Shown here: positions 19,272 to 27,774 of the stretch, piece after piece
How the letters are laid out: every line of letters starts with the position of its first letter
How positions within the stretch are numbered: the stretch's first letter is position 1
Notes under the pieces: generated by a model
The model's database searches: none
Seen by the model: the letters and a program-made list of their open reading frames with translations, nothing else
What the model was told of the DNA's origin: nothing
Translations under genes and position numbers: made by a program
DNA from: an uncultured Lachnospiraceae bacterium
GTDB taxonomy: Bacteria > Bacillota > Clostridia > Lachnospirales > Lachnospiraceae
Direction of reading: 5' to 3'
Assembly (NCBI GenBank): GCA_934317005.1
Contig: CAKREB010000024.1
Span: forward strand, 1 to 36,417
Length of the DNA stretch: 36,417 nucleotides

Positions 19272-19780
19272 CAGCGTTTCCTCCCTTCTTCCCTATGCGC
19301 TGCATCCTGATACTTCATATCTTCATGAACCGCCAATGCTTCCGGCATCTTTCCTCCCGCCTGCCCGATCATGGCTCTCGCAACATTTCTCACATCACGA
19401 CCATAGATTGTCTGGGCAAACATTTGATTCAATGCCGTCTCATCCTCCTTCAGTGCATCATAGGTAAACTTATATTCACAATATTCCGCAAAATCTTTCG
19501 GATGATCGACAACCGCCCTTGCTTCCTCTAACTGTTCATAATTCCATTCACAGACCAAATCAATTACCTCATCCATGGTATAAGGAACACGCTGACCGTT
19601 TTCTTCTGAAATATCTACACGCATCAGCTTTCCATCATCCAATGTGAGCATAAAATCATGCCCCTGCATATAACCAAGGATCACTTGTGCATCCTCTTCG
19701 GAAAGTTTGATCTCTGACTGCAGTGCATTGATCGTGATCAAAAGCTCCGACGGTTGTTTGATCTCATATACATCGCTCAT
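19271..19780 (-). CDS. Unrecognised 170-residue protein between oriT and mobC
   Basis: The start MSDVYEIKQPSELL is chosen because AAAAGGAGGT lies 10 bases upstream. The frame is open to 19879, but that extension would run through the inverted repeats of the putative oriT. The protein is acidic and soluble, with no known motif that I recognise. The N-terminal half has a beta-like stretch (FMLTLDDGKLMRVDIS), and the rest is helical (YTMDEVIDLVCEWNYEQLEEARAVV). As the first gene after the putative oriT, joined to mobC by TGATG, it may be a relaxosome or copy-control factor. Confidence 0.75.
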   Translation of the reverse strand: MSDVYEIKQPSELLITINALQSEIKLSEEDAQVILGYMQGHDFMLTLDDGKLMRVDISEENGQRVPYTMDEVIDLVCEWNYEQLEEARAVVDHPKDFAEYCEYKFTYDALKEDETALNQMFAQTIYGRDVRNVARAMIGQAGGKMPEALAVHEDMKYQDAAHREEGRKR

Positions 19781-19844
19781 CTTCCGGTACACCTCCTTTT
19801 CTTTATCCGTGCCAACTTTCAGGTTACATTTCCGTGGGAGTTCG

Positions 19845-19950
19845 GAAACCACGCCTTTGTGGTTTCGCCAGATACGCATTTTGTGTCACAAAATGCCAGC
19901 AAAAAAAGATTTTGGCTGTCTGGTTAGGGGAGTGTCCCCTAAAACCCCCA
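19845..19950. other. Putative origin of transfer (oriT): three perfect inverted repeats
   Basis: Three perfect stems lie in 98 bp of noncoding DNA upstream of mobC and relaxase: GAAACCAC-6-GTGGTTTC (19845-19866), GCATTTTGTG-T-CACAAAATGC (19876-19896) and TTAGGGGA-GTG-TCCCCTAA (19924-19942). The last is followed by AACCCCCA. Inverted repeats next to a short C-rich nick-proximal stretch, close to mobC and relaxase genes, are the usual layout of MOBP oriT sites. None of the three has a T-run that would make it a terminator. The nick position cannot be read from sequence alone. Confidence 0.7.
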
Positions 19951-19974
19951 TGTTTCTCACGAAAGATTCCAAAT

Positions 19975-20268
19975 GATATAGGAAATGCTATCAAAATTCC
20001 CAAAATATATAGAATCTGATAGCATTTTTCCTTAAAAGATATAATAAGTGATAGCATTTTCATCACCCGGATTTGTTCGTGATATAGTTTTTGATAGCAA
20101 AATCCAAAAAATATATAGTTTCTGCTATCAGATTATCTCAAAATATATAGCTTTTGATAGCACACATTCTTCCTGTTTCCGGCAGATATATAGTTTTTGC
20201 TATCTTTTTTCAAAAATGATATAGAAAGTGCTATCATTTGAAGCGTTTTTCTATAGAACTTGATAGCA
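19975..20268. repeat. Nine-copy helically phased composite repeat array (iteron/centromere-like)
   Basis: Nine units of about 18-19 bp fit ATATAG-N4-TGATAGCA or ATATAG-N4-TGCTATCA (unit 3 has ATATAA, unit 9 CTATAG, unit 7 ends in T). Units start at 19975, 20006, 20038, 20081, 20112, 20144, 20187, 20218 and 20250. Spacings are 31, 32, 43, 31, 32, 43, 31 and 32 bp, so the array is three triplets with a 106-bp period and every unit is close to a whole number of helical turns apart. The right 8-mer is forward in units 2, 3, 4, 6 and 9 and reverse-complemented in 1, 5, 7 and 8. Short linkers are A/T tracts and the two long linkers are less AT-rich. The last two units overlap the end of the Toprim gene. 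Confidence 0.93.
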
Positions 20269-21199
20269 TCTTACTTTTCCGCTCAGAAACAAGCCATTCA
20301 TTCACATCTTTATATTGGGATGGGACAAATCCACCCGATACTGAATATCCAAGCCGTTTGTACTTTTTCATCATCTGCTGTTCTGCCTTCTGTCCGGGTT
20401 CATCATTATCCAAACAAAAACTGATCTTGCGGATAGCCGGATAATCTTTGAGATATCTGTCCAAAGGAACATCTGCAACCATTCCAAGTGCAAGCAGGTC
20501 GAATTGCTTATCCGGATAGATCGTCATATAGCTTAAAAGATCAATCGCCGCTTCAAATACCACGATCTCAATACAAGTCTCCCGGTGTAAATGAAATCCA
20601 TACTGTTTGTCGTTGCCCTCCACATCACACTTAAAGCTCTTGCCATTCCGATCAAACACCCCCCGCATACTGGCAAACTTCGGAGTACCGCTTGCATCCG
20701 TCCCCACAAAGACTACATTGTGATAATTCTTTGCTTCATAAAGGATGCCAGCTTTTACAAAATGATCTACCACTCCTTTAGCAATTCCTCTCTGATTCAC
20801 CAGATAGTCATACAGATAAGCATTGCTCCCGGCATACTCCGGAAGTACAAACTCTTTTCTTTCCTCTGCTGCAATCCCGTTTGGTAAGATAACACCATGC
20901 AATGTTTCCTTTGATTCCAGTCTTTTATACCCGGTAAAATCAAGAAGCCAGAACACAGCTTCTTTTACATCCATTCCTGCAAATACCCGTAAAAAATCAA
21001 TCTGGCTTCCTCCATTCTCTCCTTTCTCATACCTTCTGGACCATCGGAACCAATGTGTCCGGTTATAGATCCGGATGGAATCCATTTCCTTTAAGGTGTG
21101 GTACTTCCCGATCCGCCGGACGGTATATCCCAGATGAGACGCCACAGCACATAAGTCTACCGACTTTGCGATCCTAAGTTCTTCCTCCGTGAATCTCAT
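20234..21199 (-). CDS. DUF3991 / Toprim-domain primase-like protein
   Basis: The protein has 321 residues from MRFTEEELRIAKSVD, which sits 9 bases after AAAGGAG; the ATG two codons upstream is too close to it. Residues 1-95 match a zinc-finger-less DUF3991 primase N-terminus (VDLCAVASHLGYTVRRIGKYHTLKEMDSIRIYN), and residues 205-300 are a Toprim_2 domain with the acidic patches VVFEAAIDLLS and FCLDNDEPGQKA. Such proteins are thought to prime the transferred strand in recipients or help replicate the excised circle. It overlaps the RadC-like gene by 26 bp, and its last codons contain unit 9 of the repeat array. Confidence 0.85.
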   Translation of the reverse strand: MRFTEEELRIAKSVDLCAVASHLGYTVRRIGKYHTLKEMDSIRIYNRTHWFRWSRRYEKGENGGSQIDFLRVFAGMDVKEAVFWLLDFTGYKRLESKETLHGVILPNGIAAEERKEFVLPEYAGSNAYLYDYLVNQRGIAKGVVDHFVKAGILYEAKNYHNVVFVGTDASGTPKFASMRGVFDRNGKSFKCDVEGNDKQYGFHLHRETCIEIVVFEAAIDLLSYMTIYPDKQFDLLALGMVADVPLDRYLKDYPAIRKISFCLDNDEPGQKAEQQMMKKYKRLGYSVSGGFVPSQYKDVNEWLVSERKSKMLSSSIEKRFK

Positions 21200-21734
21200 G
21201 AGCATCTTCTCCTTTCTCCGCAACAAGCTGTTCATTCCAGTCCATGAAATGATAATCCTCTGCCAGATGAATACATGGATTCTTCATAATGCCCTTTTCC
21301 CGAAAGCTGAAATATTCCTTATTATCGCCTCCCACGATGATATGGTCCATCAATGGAATCCCGACAAGACCGGTTACCTTCTGCATCCGATCCGTTAGAC
21401 GAATATCATCCTTGGATGGTGTCAGATCACCGGAAGGGTGGTTGTGTACCATGATCAATCTGGCAGCGTTTGATAAAATACTGGCTTTGAGCATGTCTCG
21501 CGAATTTACTACGGAATAATCCAGTGTACCGGCACTGACAAAACTGCAGTTGATCGGTGTACCATCTGCTTTTAAGTTAATGACGCAAACCAGCTCCCGA
21601 TCCATATCACAAAGCACCTCACCAACCAGATGAACGGCAGCCTGCGGGCTGTTAAGCTTCTGGTCCGAATAAATGGGAGCATCTCTTACAAGCCGGATAC
21701 TTACCACATCCAGCTTAAAAGCATCACGACTCAT
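21174..21734 (-). CDS. RadC-like JAB-domain protein
   Basis: The protein has 186 residues. The JAMM motif is complete: HNHPSGDLTPSKDD at 97-110, with His97, His99 and Asp110 as likely zinc ligands, and an upstream Glu47 (MDRELVCVINL). It lacks the N-terminal helix-hairpin-helix domain of chromosomal RadC, as do most mobile-element copies, so it is a stand-alone DUF2466/JAB protein. The biochemical role of this family is unsettled. The ATG overlaps the preceding 39-codon gene by 11 bp. Confidence 0.88.
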   Translation of the reverse strand: MSRDAFKLDVVSIRLVRDAPIYSDQKLNSPQAAVHLVGEVLCDMDRELVCVINLKADGTPINCSFVSAGTLDYSVVNSRDMLKASILSNAARLIMVHNHPSGDLTPSKDDIRLTDRMQKVTGLVGIPLMDHIIVGGDNKEYFSFREKGIMKNPCIHLAEDYHFMDWNEQLVAEKGEDAHEIHGGRT

Positions 21735-21843
21735 CCTCTGTCACCTCTTCTTTCGGAAACTCTACCGTCACCACCGTATCTTCCGGCTGACTCTGTAACA
21801 ATTTCTTTAATTCCTCTACACTGTATCCACTCTGATCTGACAT
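21724..21843 (-). CDS. 39-residue acidic protein
   Basis: The frame encodes MSDQSGYSVEELKKLLQSQP followed by an acidic tail that ends EVTEDES. A strong ribosome site (AGGAGG) lies 5-6 bases before the ATG, and the gene overlaps the RadC-like gene, as true genes in this cluster do. No family is recognised. It looks like a small helical protein that may act as an adaptor, or serve mainly to couple translation of the JAB gene. Confidence 0.65.
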   Translation of the reverse strand: MSDQSGYSVEELKKLLQSQPEDTVVTVEFPKEEVTEDES

Positions 21844-21853
21844 CGTCTGCCTC

Positions 21854-22855
21854 CTATCTCGCCGGACCTTCCTTTTCATAGATCATCGGCGGCTCTGCAA
21901 TAACACCGTCTAACCCCTTTTCCGGCACATCTGTGGCAAGCTCCAGCTTTCTGAGATCCTTATCATAATGGTATACATTATTGGACAGCCGCTCATCCAA
22001 GGTAACAGCAGTCATATTGACATCGTGAACCATTTGTGCCAAATACTCCGGAGCTCCCATCTCTACAGATACTGCGATGGTCTCATGGATAGAAGAAGGG
22101 AGCAGATATAGATCCGTTCCTATCTGCTCTGCCAGTTTATGAAGATTTTCCTCATATAACATGGATGCCGCTCCATTTATTCCCATCTCATTCGTGATCA
22201 CCCACAAGTTTTTTTCCGGAGGTATCTCATCAAACACTCCCATAGATTCCAGTATTTCTTGTGGCATTCCATCTTCGACTGCCAGATCTGCCATCACTTC
22301 CTGCATTGACTTTACTCTTGGTGGGCAGATACGCTTTGTATTCTCCACCGCATGCTGAAATAACTCTTCCTCTGTAAATCCACGATTGGCTGCAAAATCA
22401 TTGGTAATGATCATACTCTGCATTCCATCCCTATCTATATTCACCACCCATCGGTAGATCACAGACAGATCCTGAAATCTTCTGTTTGGAACATCTTTTA
22501 AGAGTTCCTCATTCTGTGTGGAATTGACTAAACAAAGGACCACATTGTCCTGAATCTTGTCAGCATCAAGCACCGGATTTACTTTGCTCATCTCTTTCGT
22601 AGCTTCCACAACCGCATCTGCTACTTCCGCTAAAGTCGTCTGGATATCCTCATTCTGCTGATAATGCTCATACATCTCCTCCAGATAAATGTTAGGAGCT
22701 TTATTGTGATCCGGCAGCATTACCATCAATGCATGTAATGTCCGATTTACTTTTGGTACTGCGTGCACAGATACGGATGCCTCTTTATATTCTGCCGGAA
22801 GTGAACTTAAGATATTGTCTTTCACTACTTCCTGAAACATATTAAAATCCATCAT
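21854..22855 (-). CDS. DUF5688-family protein
   Basis: The protein has 333 residues (two adjacent ATG codons at 22855 and 22852). The N-terminus FNMFQEVVKDNILSSLPAEY and the later stretch PNIYLEEMYEHYQQNEDIQT are what I recall of DUF5688, common in Lachnospiraceae ICEs and often present in several copies. It is acidic and soluble with no catalytic motif visible. The second half (WVITNEMGINGAASMLY, IGTDLYLLPSSIHETIAV) is also conserved in the family. The role is unknown; it lies between the adhesin and the replication-type genes. Confidence 0.75.
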   Translation of the reverse strand: MMDFNMFQEVVKDNILSSLPAEYKEASVSVHAVPKVNRTLHALMVMLPDHNKAPNIYLEEMYEHYQQNEDIQTTLAEVADAVVEATKEMSKVNPVLDADKIQDNVVLCLVNSTQNEELLKDVPNRRFQDLSVIYRWVVNIDRDGMQSMIITNDFAANRGFTEEELFQHAVENTKRICPPRVKSMQEVMADLAVEDGMPQEILESMGVFDEIPPEKNLWVITNEMGINGAASMLYEENLHKLAEQIGTDLYLLPSSIHETIAVSVEMGAPEYLAQMVHDVNMTAVTLDERLSNNVYHYDKDLRKLELATDVPEKGLDGVIAEPPMIYEKEGPAR

Positions 22856-22880
22856 ATAATTATCATTCCTTTCTCAAATA

Positions 22881-22910
22881 AACAGGAGAGGTTATTTTCA
22901 TAGCCTCTCC
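22881..22910 (-). terminator. Hairpin after the adhesin gene, possible weak terminator
   Basis: On the minus strand GGAGAGG pairs with CCTCTCC (22910-22904 and 22891-22885), and the stem can extend by TAT/ATA beyond one mismatch. It is followed by TGTTTATTT. The stem is strong but the T-tract is broken, so partial termination or RNA protection is likely. Confidence 0.5.
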
Positions 22911-22934
22911 CTAAACAATCCATATGAAGTTTTA

Positions 22935-25900
22935 TCAAACTTTTCTTCTTTTCCTTCTACGGTTCAGATAAATACCCGCACCGATCAGGAATCCTCCTGC
23001 TACACCAAACATCCAAGGCTTATAACCCCCACCGGTCTGCGGAAGTTTCGGCTTCTCCGGCTTATTCTTCAGCTTCAGTGTATAAACTACATTCTCCACG
23101 GCACTGTCATCATACTGAAGCAGCACTTCGTGTGGTGTCGTGTCGATCACATACCCTTTCGCAGCCTTTGTCTCTACGACATAATAAGGAATATCTTTCT
23201 CGAAGTTCCCCTCTTCATCGTAAGTGCCGATATCAAGCAGATCGGTTTTAGCATATCCTTTTTTGTCTGTGATAAGTTTTGCAAGCACTTTTCCATCTTT
23301 ATTACGAAGTTCAAACTCTACTCCCTTGATCGGAGACTTTGTCTTACTGTCCGTTTTATAGATTTCAACCGCTCCCTTCACTCTCTCATCAGACATTGCA
23401 ACCTTTTGGATCTCCCCGGTTTCTTCTACCGTAAATTCCACCTCATTGGCGATCAGATAACCATATGGAGAAGCGGTTTCCTTCAAGGTGTAATCCCCTG
23501 CAGGAATTGCTTCTAACTGGTGCGGTTTTCCATCGGTTACCCAGGATGCATATACCTCACCATCAGAATCAATCACCTCTAAAGTTGCACCTTTTAACTC
23601 TTTTCCGGTTGTAATGTCCGTTTTAGATACTTCTACAATGATCGGTGTCTCTTCAACCGTGATCTCTTTTTCAAGAACTGCCGTCAAAGGATCTTTATAG
23701 GTAAAGTCCACATCGTAGACCGTATCATCCATCACATAGCCTTCCGGAGATTCCACTTCTTTTACATAGTAGTTTGCCAGAGGAAGATCTGCTGCAAAGA
23801 TTGCCTGTCCGCTGGCAGTAGTCACTGCAGTATCCACCATTGTGTCTGCCTTTACCGCAACTTCACCGTTTACATCAAGAATATCCTCCTTCGCAAACAC
23901 ACCATAAGTTGCACCCTCTACCGGATTCTTTGTCACACCATCTGTTTTGATCACACTGAGTTTTGTCTTTACTCTCTCATTCACAAAATCAGCATTTCCA
24001 TAAACCACATCGGTATGGTCATCCTTATAAGTGAGCTCTACCGGGAATGGCTCCTCACAAAGCACAAATCCCTTTGGTGCTTCGATCTCAACTACCTGAT
24101 ACTTGCCAAGCGGAAGATCCTCCATAGATGCTTCCCCGTTCTCATCGGTAGTCAGCGTGGCAACAACCGCTCCTGCAGATGCCGGAACACCATTGATCAT
24201 TTCCAGTGTGCGTTTTCCGTTCTCATCTTTCTGATGATCCGGTGTGTAAATATCCTCTGCTGCGATCAACTGGAATACAGCCCCCGCAAGATTCTGTTCC
24301 TCATAGATAAAATCAAGACTTCGATCCTCTTGATCAATGGCACTCATAATACGGTCAACGATCGTATCATACTCTGTACCGGTAAGTACCTCACCGGCTT
24401 TGGTAATACTGATACTTCCCTTTACCGGAGTATCTTCAATCACAACCTCGATCACAGGATCACCATCACTGTCCTCTTCCACCTTTACGGCTCCATCCTT
24501 TTCCACCACAAAAGGAAACTCTTCCTCGGAAATCAGATAGCCATCCGGAGCAGTGATCTCTTCCACCTGATAATTGCCATATTTCAGTTTCAATGGAGTG
24601 GTGATCGTTCCAGAATCATCGGTTGTAAATTCACTCACTTTATCCTTTCCAACCTTCTGTTCCACATACTCATCGGTATCTGTATTCCTGATCTTGAACG
24701 TAACACCGGAAAGACAGATCGTGTTGCCACTTTCTGCATCCTTTTTCACCATCCGGATATATGCCTTAAATGGTGCATCGTTTAAGATCCGGTATCTCTG
24801 CGGTGTTCTGGAATCCTCTGTCACCTCGACCGTAAAATCATCCGTCTTATACAGATTGTGAGGTACTTTCGTCTCCTTCACAAGATATGTTCCGTATGGA
24901 AGTTCCTTAGAGCAGGCATAGCCTTTCTCGTCAGTGACCAGAGTGTCATAGACCTTAGCCGCATCCCATCCCACCTTATCAATCTCAGACTGAAGTTTCA
25001 CGGTAAATTCTGCACCTTCCACATAATCCGTCTCCGTATCGTCCCCATCGGTTGATACTTTGATGATCTCAAAAGGCTGCTTCTTTACTGTTTCCACCAC
25101 ATGGCGGGTAACAGAAATATTCTGGTGAGTATTCGGTTCTTTGGAATAGTCAACCACATACTTTGTTTCATCAAGCAGGTATCCTTCACTTGGCTCGATC
25201 TCCTGAATATAATACTTCCCATAATAGAGATTTCCAAAGTTAAAATTTCCTGCTTCATCTGTCTTCACCGTTGCAAGAAGCGCACCTGCATTTGCAGGTG
25301 TTCCGGTACTGTAAAAATCCGTCCCTGCAGTCGATGTGATGTTATCGTTTCCGGCATAGGATACGATTCCTCTGCCATCCGGATAATTCACCGTTTCCAA
25401 TGCATACAGTCCATAGGTTGCATCGGAAAGTCGGGCATCTCCCTGTGGATCAGAAGTTTCTTTGTCTTTCTTATCAACGGATACATCACAGCGGATCGGT
25501 GTATTGGTCATTTCCACCGTATCGAATGAACCATAATCCGGCTTTACTTCCCATACCTTTCCATCATCACGGTATCCATCCGGGACAACCACCTCTTTCA
25601 CATAATACACATCCTGCTGTTTCACAAACTTCTCAGATGCCGCTCCGTCCAGATCTTCATCATAGTAAAATACCGGCACTTCTGCTCCGGTATCACCATT
25701 CATCAATACCCTCTGCGTGCAGGCAACATCCTTAAACACCGCAAAACCGGCACCTTTGACAACATTACCAGACTCGGAATCCGTTTTCTGTACGAGAACA
25801 CCTACCGTTTCCGGCGTCTCCTTTGCCTCAAAAGCTTTTCCGGCTTTTGTAACCTTTCCACTCTCATCATACTGTGTAAAATACTCCAGACCGATTTCAT

Positions 25901-27617
25901 ACACATTTTCATCCACCTGATAACCATCCGGAGCTTTTACTTCCTTCAGGTAATACTTGGATTCTGTCAACACCTCAACACCGGATGCTGCCAAACCGTC
26001 TGAATTGGTAACATTCAGTTTACACAACAGATCCGTGCAGGCACTATCCTCATAAAGATAATACTTTGCTCCAGCTACCGGAGTTCCTTTGTAAGAATCT
26101 GTCTTATGAAGCTGAAAACTTCCCAGCTTGTAGTTTGATGTTACCTTAACTGTCGCTTCATCCGATTTCTGATCTATAAACTCCTCCAAAAATGTGATCT
26201 TCTGCTGAGACACAACGGTCGGTGTCCACTTGGAACCACCCTTTTCATCACTGTATGCTTTTGCCCTTACTTTAATGGTGCTGTCATTCTTCGTGATCTT
26301 ATTCATCGCCGTCTGATTACAGTACAGATAAAAATTGGATGACGCCTTTGACGCATCCGTCTGTGCCACACAGATATCATACTTCTTCAGATCATTTTCA
26401 TCATCAATCTTTGATGCATCCGTTTTGATCTCGCCTGTGGTAAGACCTGCCGGAGCACCGCTGATCGTGTATTTGATGTTTTTGATCGTGCCCTTCTTCG
26501 TGCGGACAAACTTCTCCTTACTGCGGTATAACCCGTCAGCCACCTTTTCCCATTTACTCTTCGTCGGAGAAATAGAATAGCTGATCGACTTGGTAAGTCC
26601 GTTGTCATTGTAATCATCTGTGCTGTATTTCTTTGCATCCGTTACCAATGCAGAAATCTTTGCATATGTTCCGGTATTGCCTTTACCATAATAACTGAGC
26701 TTTACCTCACCATTCAGCACATGGATCGCTGCACCGGTAATAAAGTAATCTTCTGTCGCATGTCCGGAAGAATACTTGCTGTTGTGACAGGTTTTATTTA
26801 ACTCTCTCACACCGTTCACCAGACAATAGGTGATCTCTGGCTTCACTTTCTTCGTACTGCTGGATTTGCTCACTGTTCCGTTTGTTGTCTTTTTATTCAG
26901 ATCCAGACAATAAACAGAGTGGTGGTAATAATCCCCGGACTCCGAAATATATTTAACCCCCATGGAACGACCACAAAACTTTGCATAACCGGAAAATCCC
27001 ACTTTCATGGAATCTTTACCATCTTTCGTTCCTGTTGCCGGTGCTGCCTTCAGCATGGCAGCCGGTGCTCTCTGAATGGATAATCCCTTTACGATCTGCG
27101 TATCAAGGTCAATATATTCCGTATCTTCACTTCCGGGGGCAGGCTCCTCGTCATCAGCAGTTTCCGTAGTATCCTCTGTCGGAGCTGCTTCTGTGTTATC
27201 TGTCTGCTCCGTAGTGATTTCTTTCACCGCGATGGTTCTATGCACCAGATAGGCATCCTTCCCGCTGACAGGTTCAACCTTATAGTAAGTATCATAATCA
27301 CCCGGCTTGTCTGCATCAAAGCTTCCCTGATCCGGATAATAGCTTACTGCCACTTTCTCCTGCTCATAAACGATTCCTTCCATATCATTCTCAATATCAA
27401 ATCCATAGCCGGCAGCGATCACAATATCCCCAGCCGTCACCACTTCATCTTCATCAAGATCAGCACGGGCATCGGCATCATACACTGCAAGCGTCTTTGT
27501 ATCCTTCTCCTCATCGGAACCGGAAGCAAATACATTACTGCTTGGAAGTGCAGCTCCAACCGTAAGAACCGCAGCCATCATCATCGCAACTGCTCGCTTA
27601 AAAATCTTCTTATTCAT
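22935..27617 (-). CDS. Large SpaA/CnaB-repeat surface adhesin with LPQTG sortase anchor
   Basis: The start is MNKKIFKRAVAMMMAAVL (1560 residues), after GAGGAA; the upstream extension is not signal-like. A signal peptide ends near ...SSNVFA. Residues about 195-310 resemble a thioester domain: the expected cysteine is present (YCLD, Cys237), but the partner motif, normally T-Gln-x-A-I-W, reads TGAAIH with Gly295 in place of the Gln. From about 495 to 1490 there are roughly nine CnaB/SpaA-type beta-sandwich repeats with the usual K-x-D...G-x-Y-x-x-x-E...AP-x-GY pattern that supports isopeptide bonds. The C-terminus is LPQTG (1525-1529), a hydrophobic span and a basic tail. It is probably a mating-pair or host-surface adhesin fixed to the wall by a host sortase; none is encoded here. 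Confidence 0.9.
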   Translation of the reverse strand: MNKKIFKRAVAMMMAAVLTVGAALPSSNVFASGSDEEKDTKTLAVYDADARADLDEDEVVTAGDIVIAAGYGFDIENDMEGIVYEQEKVAVSYYPDQGSFDADKPGDYDTYYKVEPVSGKDAYLVHRTIAVKEITTEQTDNTEAAPTEDTTETADDEEPAPGSEDTEYIDLDTQIVKGLSIQRAPAAMLKAAPATGTKDGKDSMKVGFSGYAKFCGRSMGVKYISESGDYYHHSVYCLDLNKKTTNGTVSKSSSTKKVKPEITYCLVNGVRELNKTCHNSKYSSGHATEDYFITGAAIHVLNGEVKLSYYGKGNTGTYAKISALVTDAKKYSTDDYNDNGLTKSISYSISPTKSKWEKVADGLYRSKEKFVRTKKGTIKNIKYTISGAPAGLTTGEIKTDASKIDDENDLKKYDICVAQTDASKASSNFYLYCNQTAMNKITKNDSTIKVRAKAYSDEKGGSKWTPTVVSQQKITFLEEFIDQKSDEATVKVTSNYKLGSFQLHKTDSYKGTPVAGAKYYLYEDSACTDLLCKLNVTNSDGLAASGVEVLTESKYYLKEVKAPDGYQVDENVYEIGLEYFTQYDESGKVTKAGKAFEAKETPETVGVLVQKTDSESGNVVKGAGFAVFKDVACTQRVLMNGDTGAEVPVFYYDEDLDGAASEKFVKQQDVYYVKEVVVPDGYRDDGKVWEVKPDYGSFDTVEMTNTPIRCDVSVDKKDKETSDPQGDARLSDATYGLYALETVNYPDGRGIVSYAGNDNITSTAGTDFYSTGTPANAGALLATVKTDEAGNFNFGNLYYGKYYIQEIEPSEGYLLDETKYVVDYSKEPNTHQNISVTRHVVETVKKQPFEIIKVSTDGDDTETDYVEGAEFTVKLQSEIDKVGWDAAKVYDTLVTDEKGYACSKELPYGTYLVKETKVPHNLYKTDDFTVEVTEDSRTPQRYRILNDAPFKAYIRMVKKDAESGNTICLSGVTFKIRNTDTDEYVEQKVGKDKVSEFTTDDSGTITTPLKLKYGNYQVEEITAPDGYLISEEEFPFVVEKDGAVKVEEDSDGDPVIEVVIEDTPVKGSISITKAGEVLTGTEYDTIVDRIMSAIDQEDRSLDFIYEEQNLAGAVFQLIAAEDIYTPDHQKDENGKRTLEMINGVPASAGAVVATLTTDENGEASMEDLPLGKYQVVEIEAPKGFVLCEEPFPVELTYKDDHTDVVYGNADFVNERVKTKLSVIKTDGVTKNPVEGATYGVFAKEDILDVNGEVAVKADTMVDTAVTTASGQAIFAADLPLANYYVKEVESPEGYVMDDTVYDVDFTYKDPLTAVLEKEITVEETPIIVEVSKTDITTGKELKGATLEVIDSDGEVYASWVTDGKPHQLEAIPAGDYTLKETASPYGYLIANEVEFTVEETGEIQKVAMSDERVKGAVEIYKTDSKTKSPIKGVEFELRNKDGKVLAKLITDKKGYAKTDLLDIGTYDEEGNFEKDIPYYVVETKAAKGYVIDTTPHEVLLQYDDSAVENVVYTLKLKNKPEKPKLPQTGGGYKPWMFGVAGGFLIGAGIYLNRRRKRRKV

Positions 27618-27710
27618 TCGCTGTTCCTCACTTTCTGAAATATTCTCTGTGCGAATCATAATTCCCGCCGTCCACCAGAGATTGTGAGGATTCTCCCCAA
27701 CTCTCCGGCG

Positions 27711-27741
27711 AAAAAAAGGCACACCTTGCGGCATGCCTTTT
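27711..27741 (-). terminator. Intrinsic terminator between the ParMR genes and the adhesin
   Basis: On the minus strand AAAAGGCA pairs with TGCCTTTT around a 12-nt loop that can pair further, ending in seven Ts. It lies 34 bp after the stop of the 26-codon gene. No convincing promoter is visible between it and the adhesin start, so the adhesin may rely on readthrough or on a non-canonical promoter. Confidence 0.8.
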
Positions 27742-27774
27742 ACCCATCAAGTCGGTTCGCACAACCAACTTCCC

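Noticed and set aside
19271..19879. Longer start for the 170-residue protein at 19879.
   Set aside because: The extension runs through two perfect inverted repeats, has no ribosome site, and the start at 19780 has a near-perfect one.
17515..19925. The 12-mer GGCTGTCTGGTT occurs both at the end of the relaxase gene (17538) and in the oriT region (19914), each a short way after an A7GA string.
   Set aside because: A 12-base match within 36 kb is expected by chance many times; the flanking sequences do not align, so I do not treat it as a second oriT or a duplication.
19924..19942. TTAGGGGA-GTG-TCCCCTAA read as a transcription terminator.
   Set aside because: Neither side has a T-run; its company of two further perfect inverted repeats near mobC and relaxase fits oriT better.
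19975..20268. CRISPR array interpretation of the nine repeats.
   Set aside because: Units are too short (18-19 bp), degenerate in the centre, with 12-25-bp A/T-rich linkers and no cas genes; spacing is helical, not spacer-like.
23130..25735. Several rightward frames of 110-256 codons opposite to the adhesin gene.
   Set aside because: They are antisense to the repeated CnaB coding sequence and have no family features or start signals.
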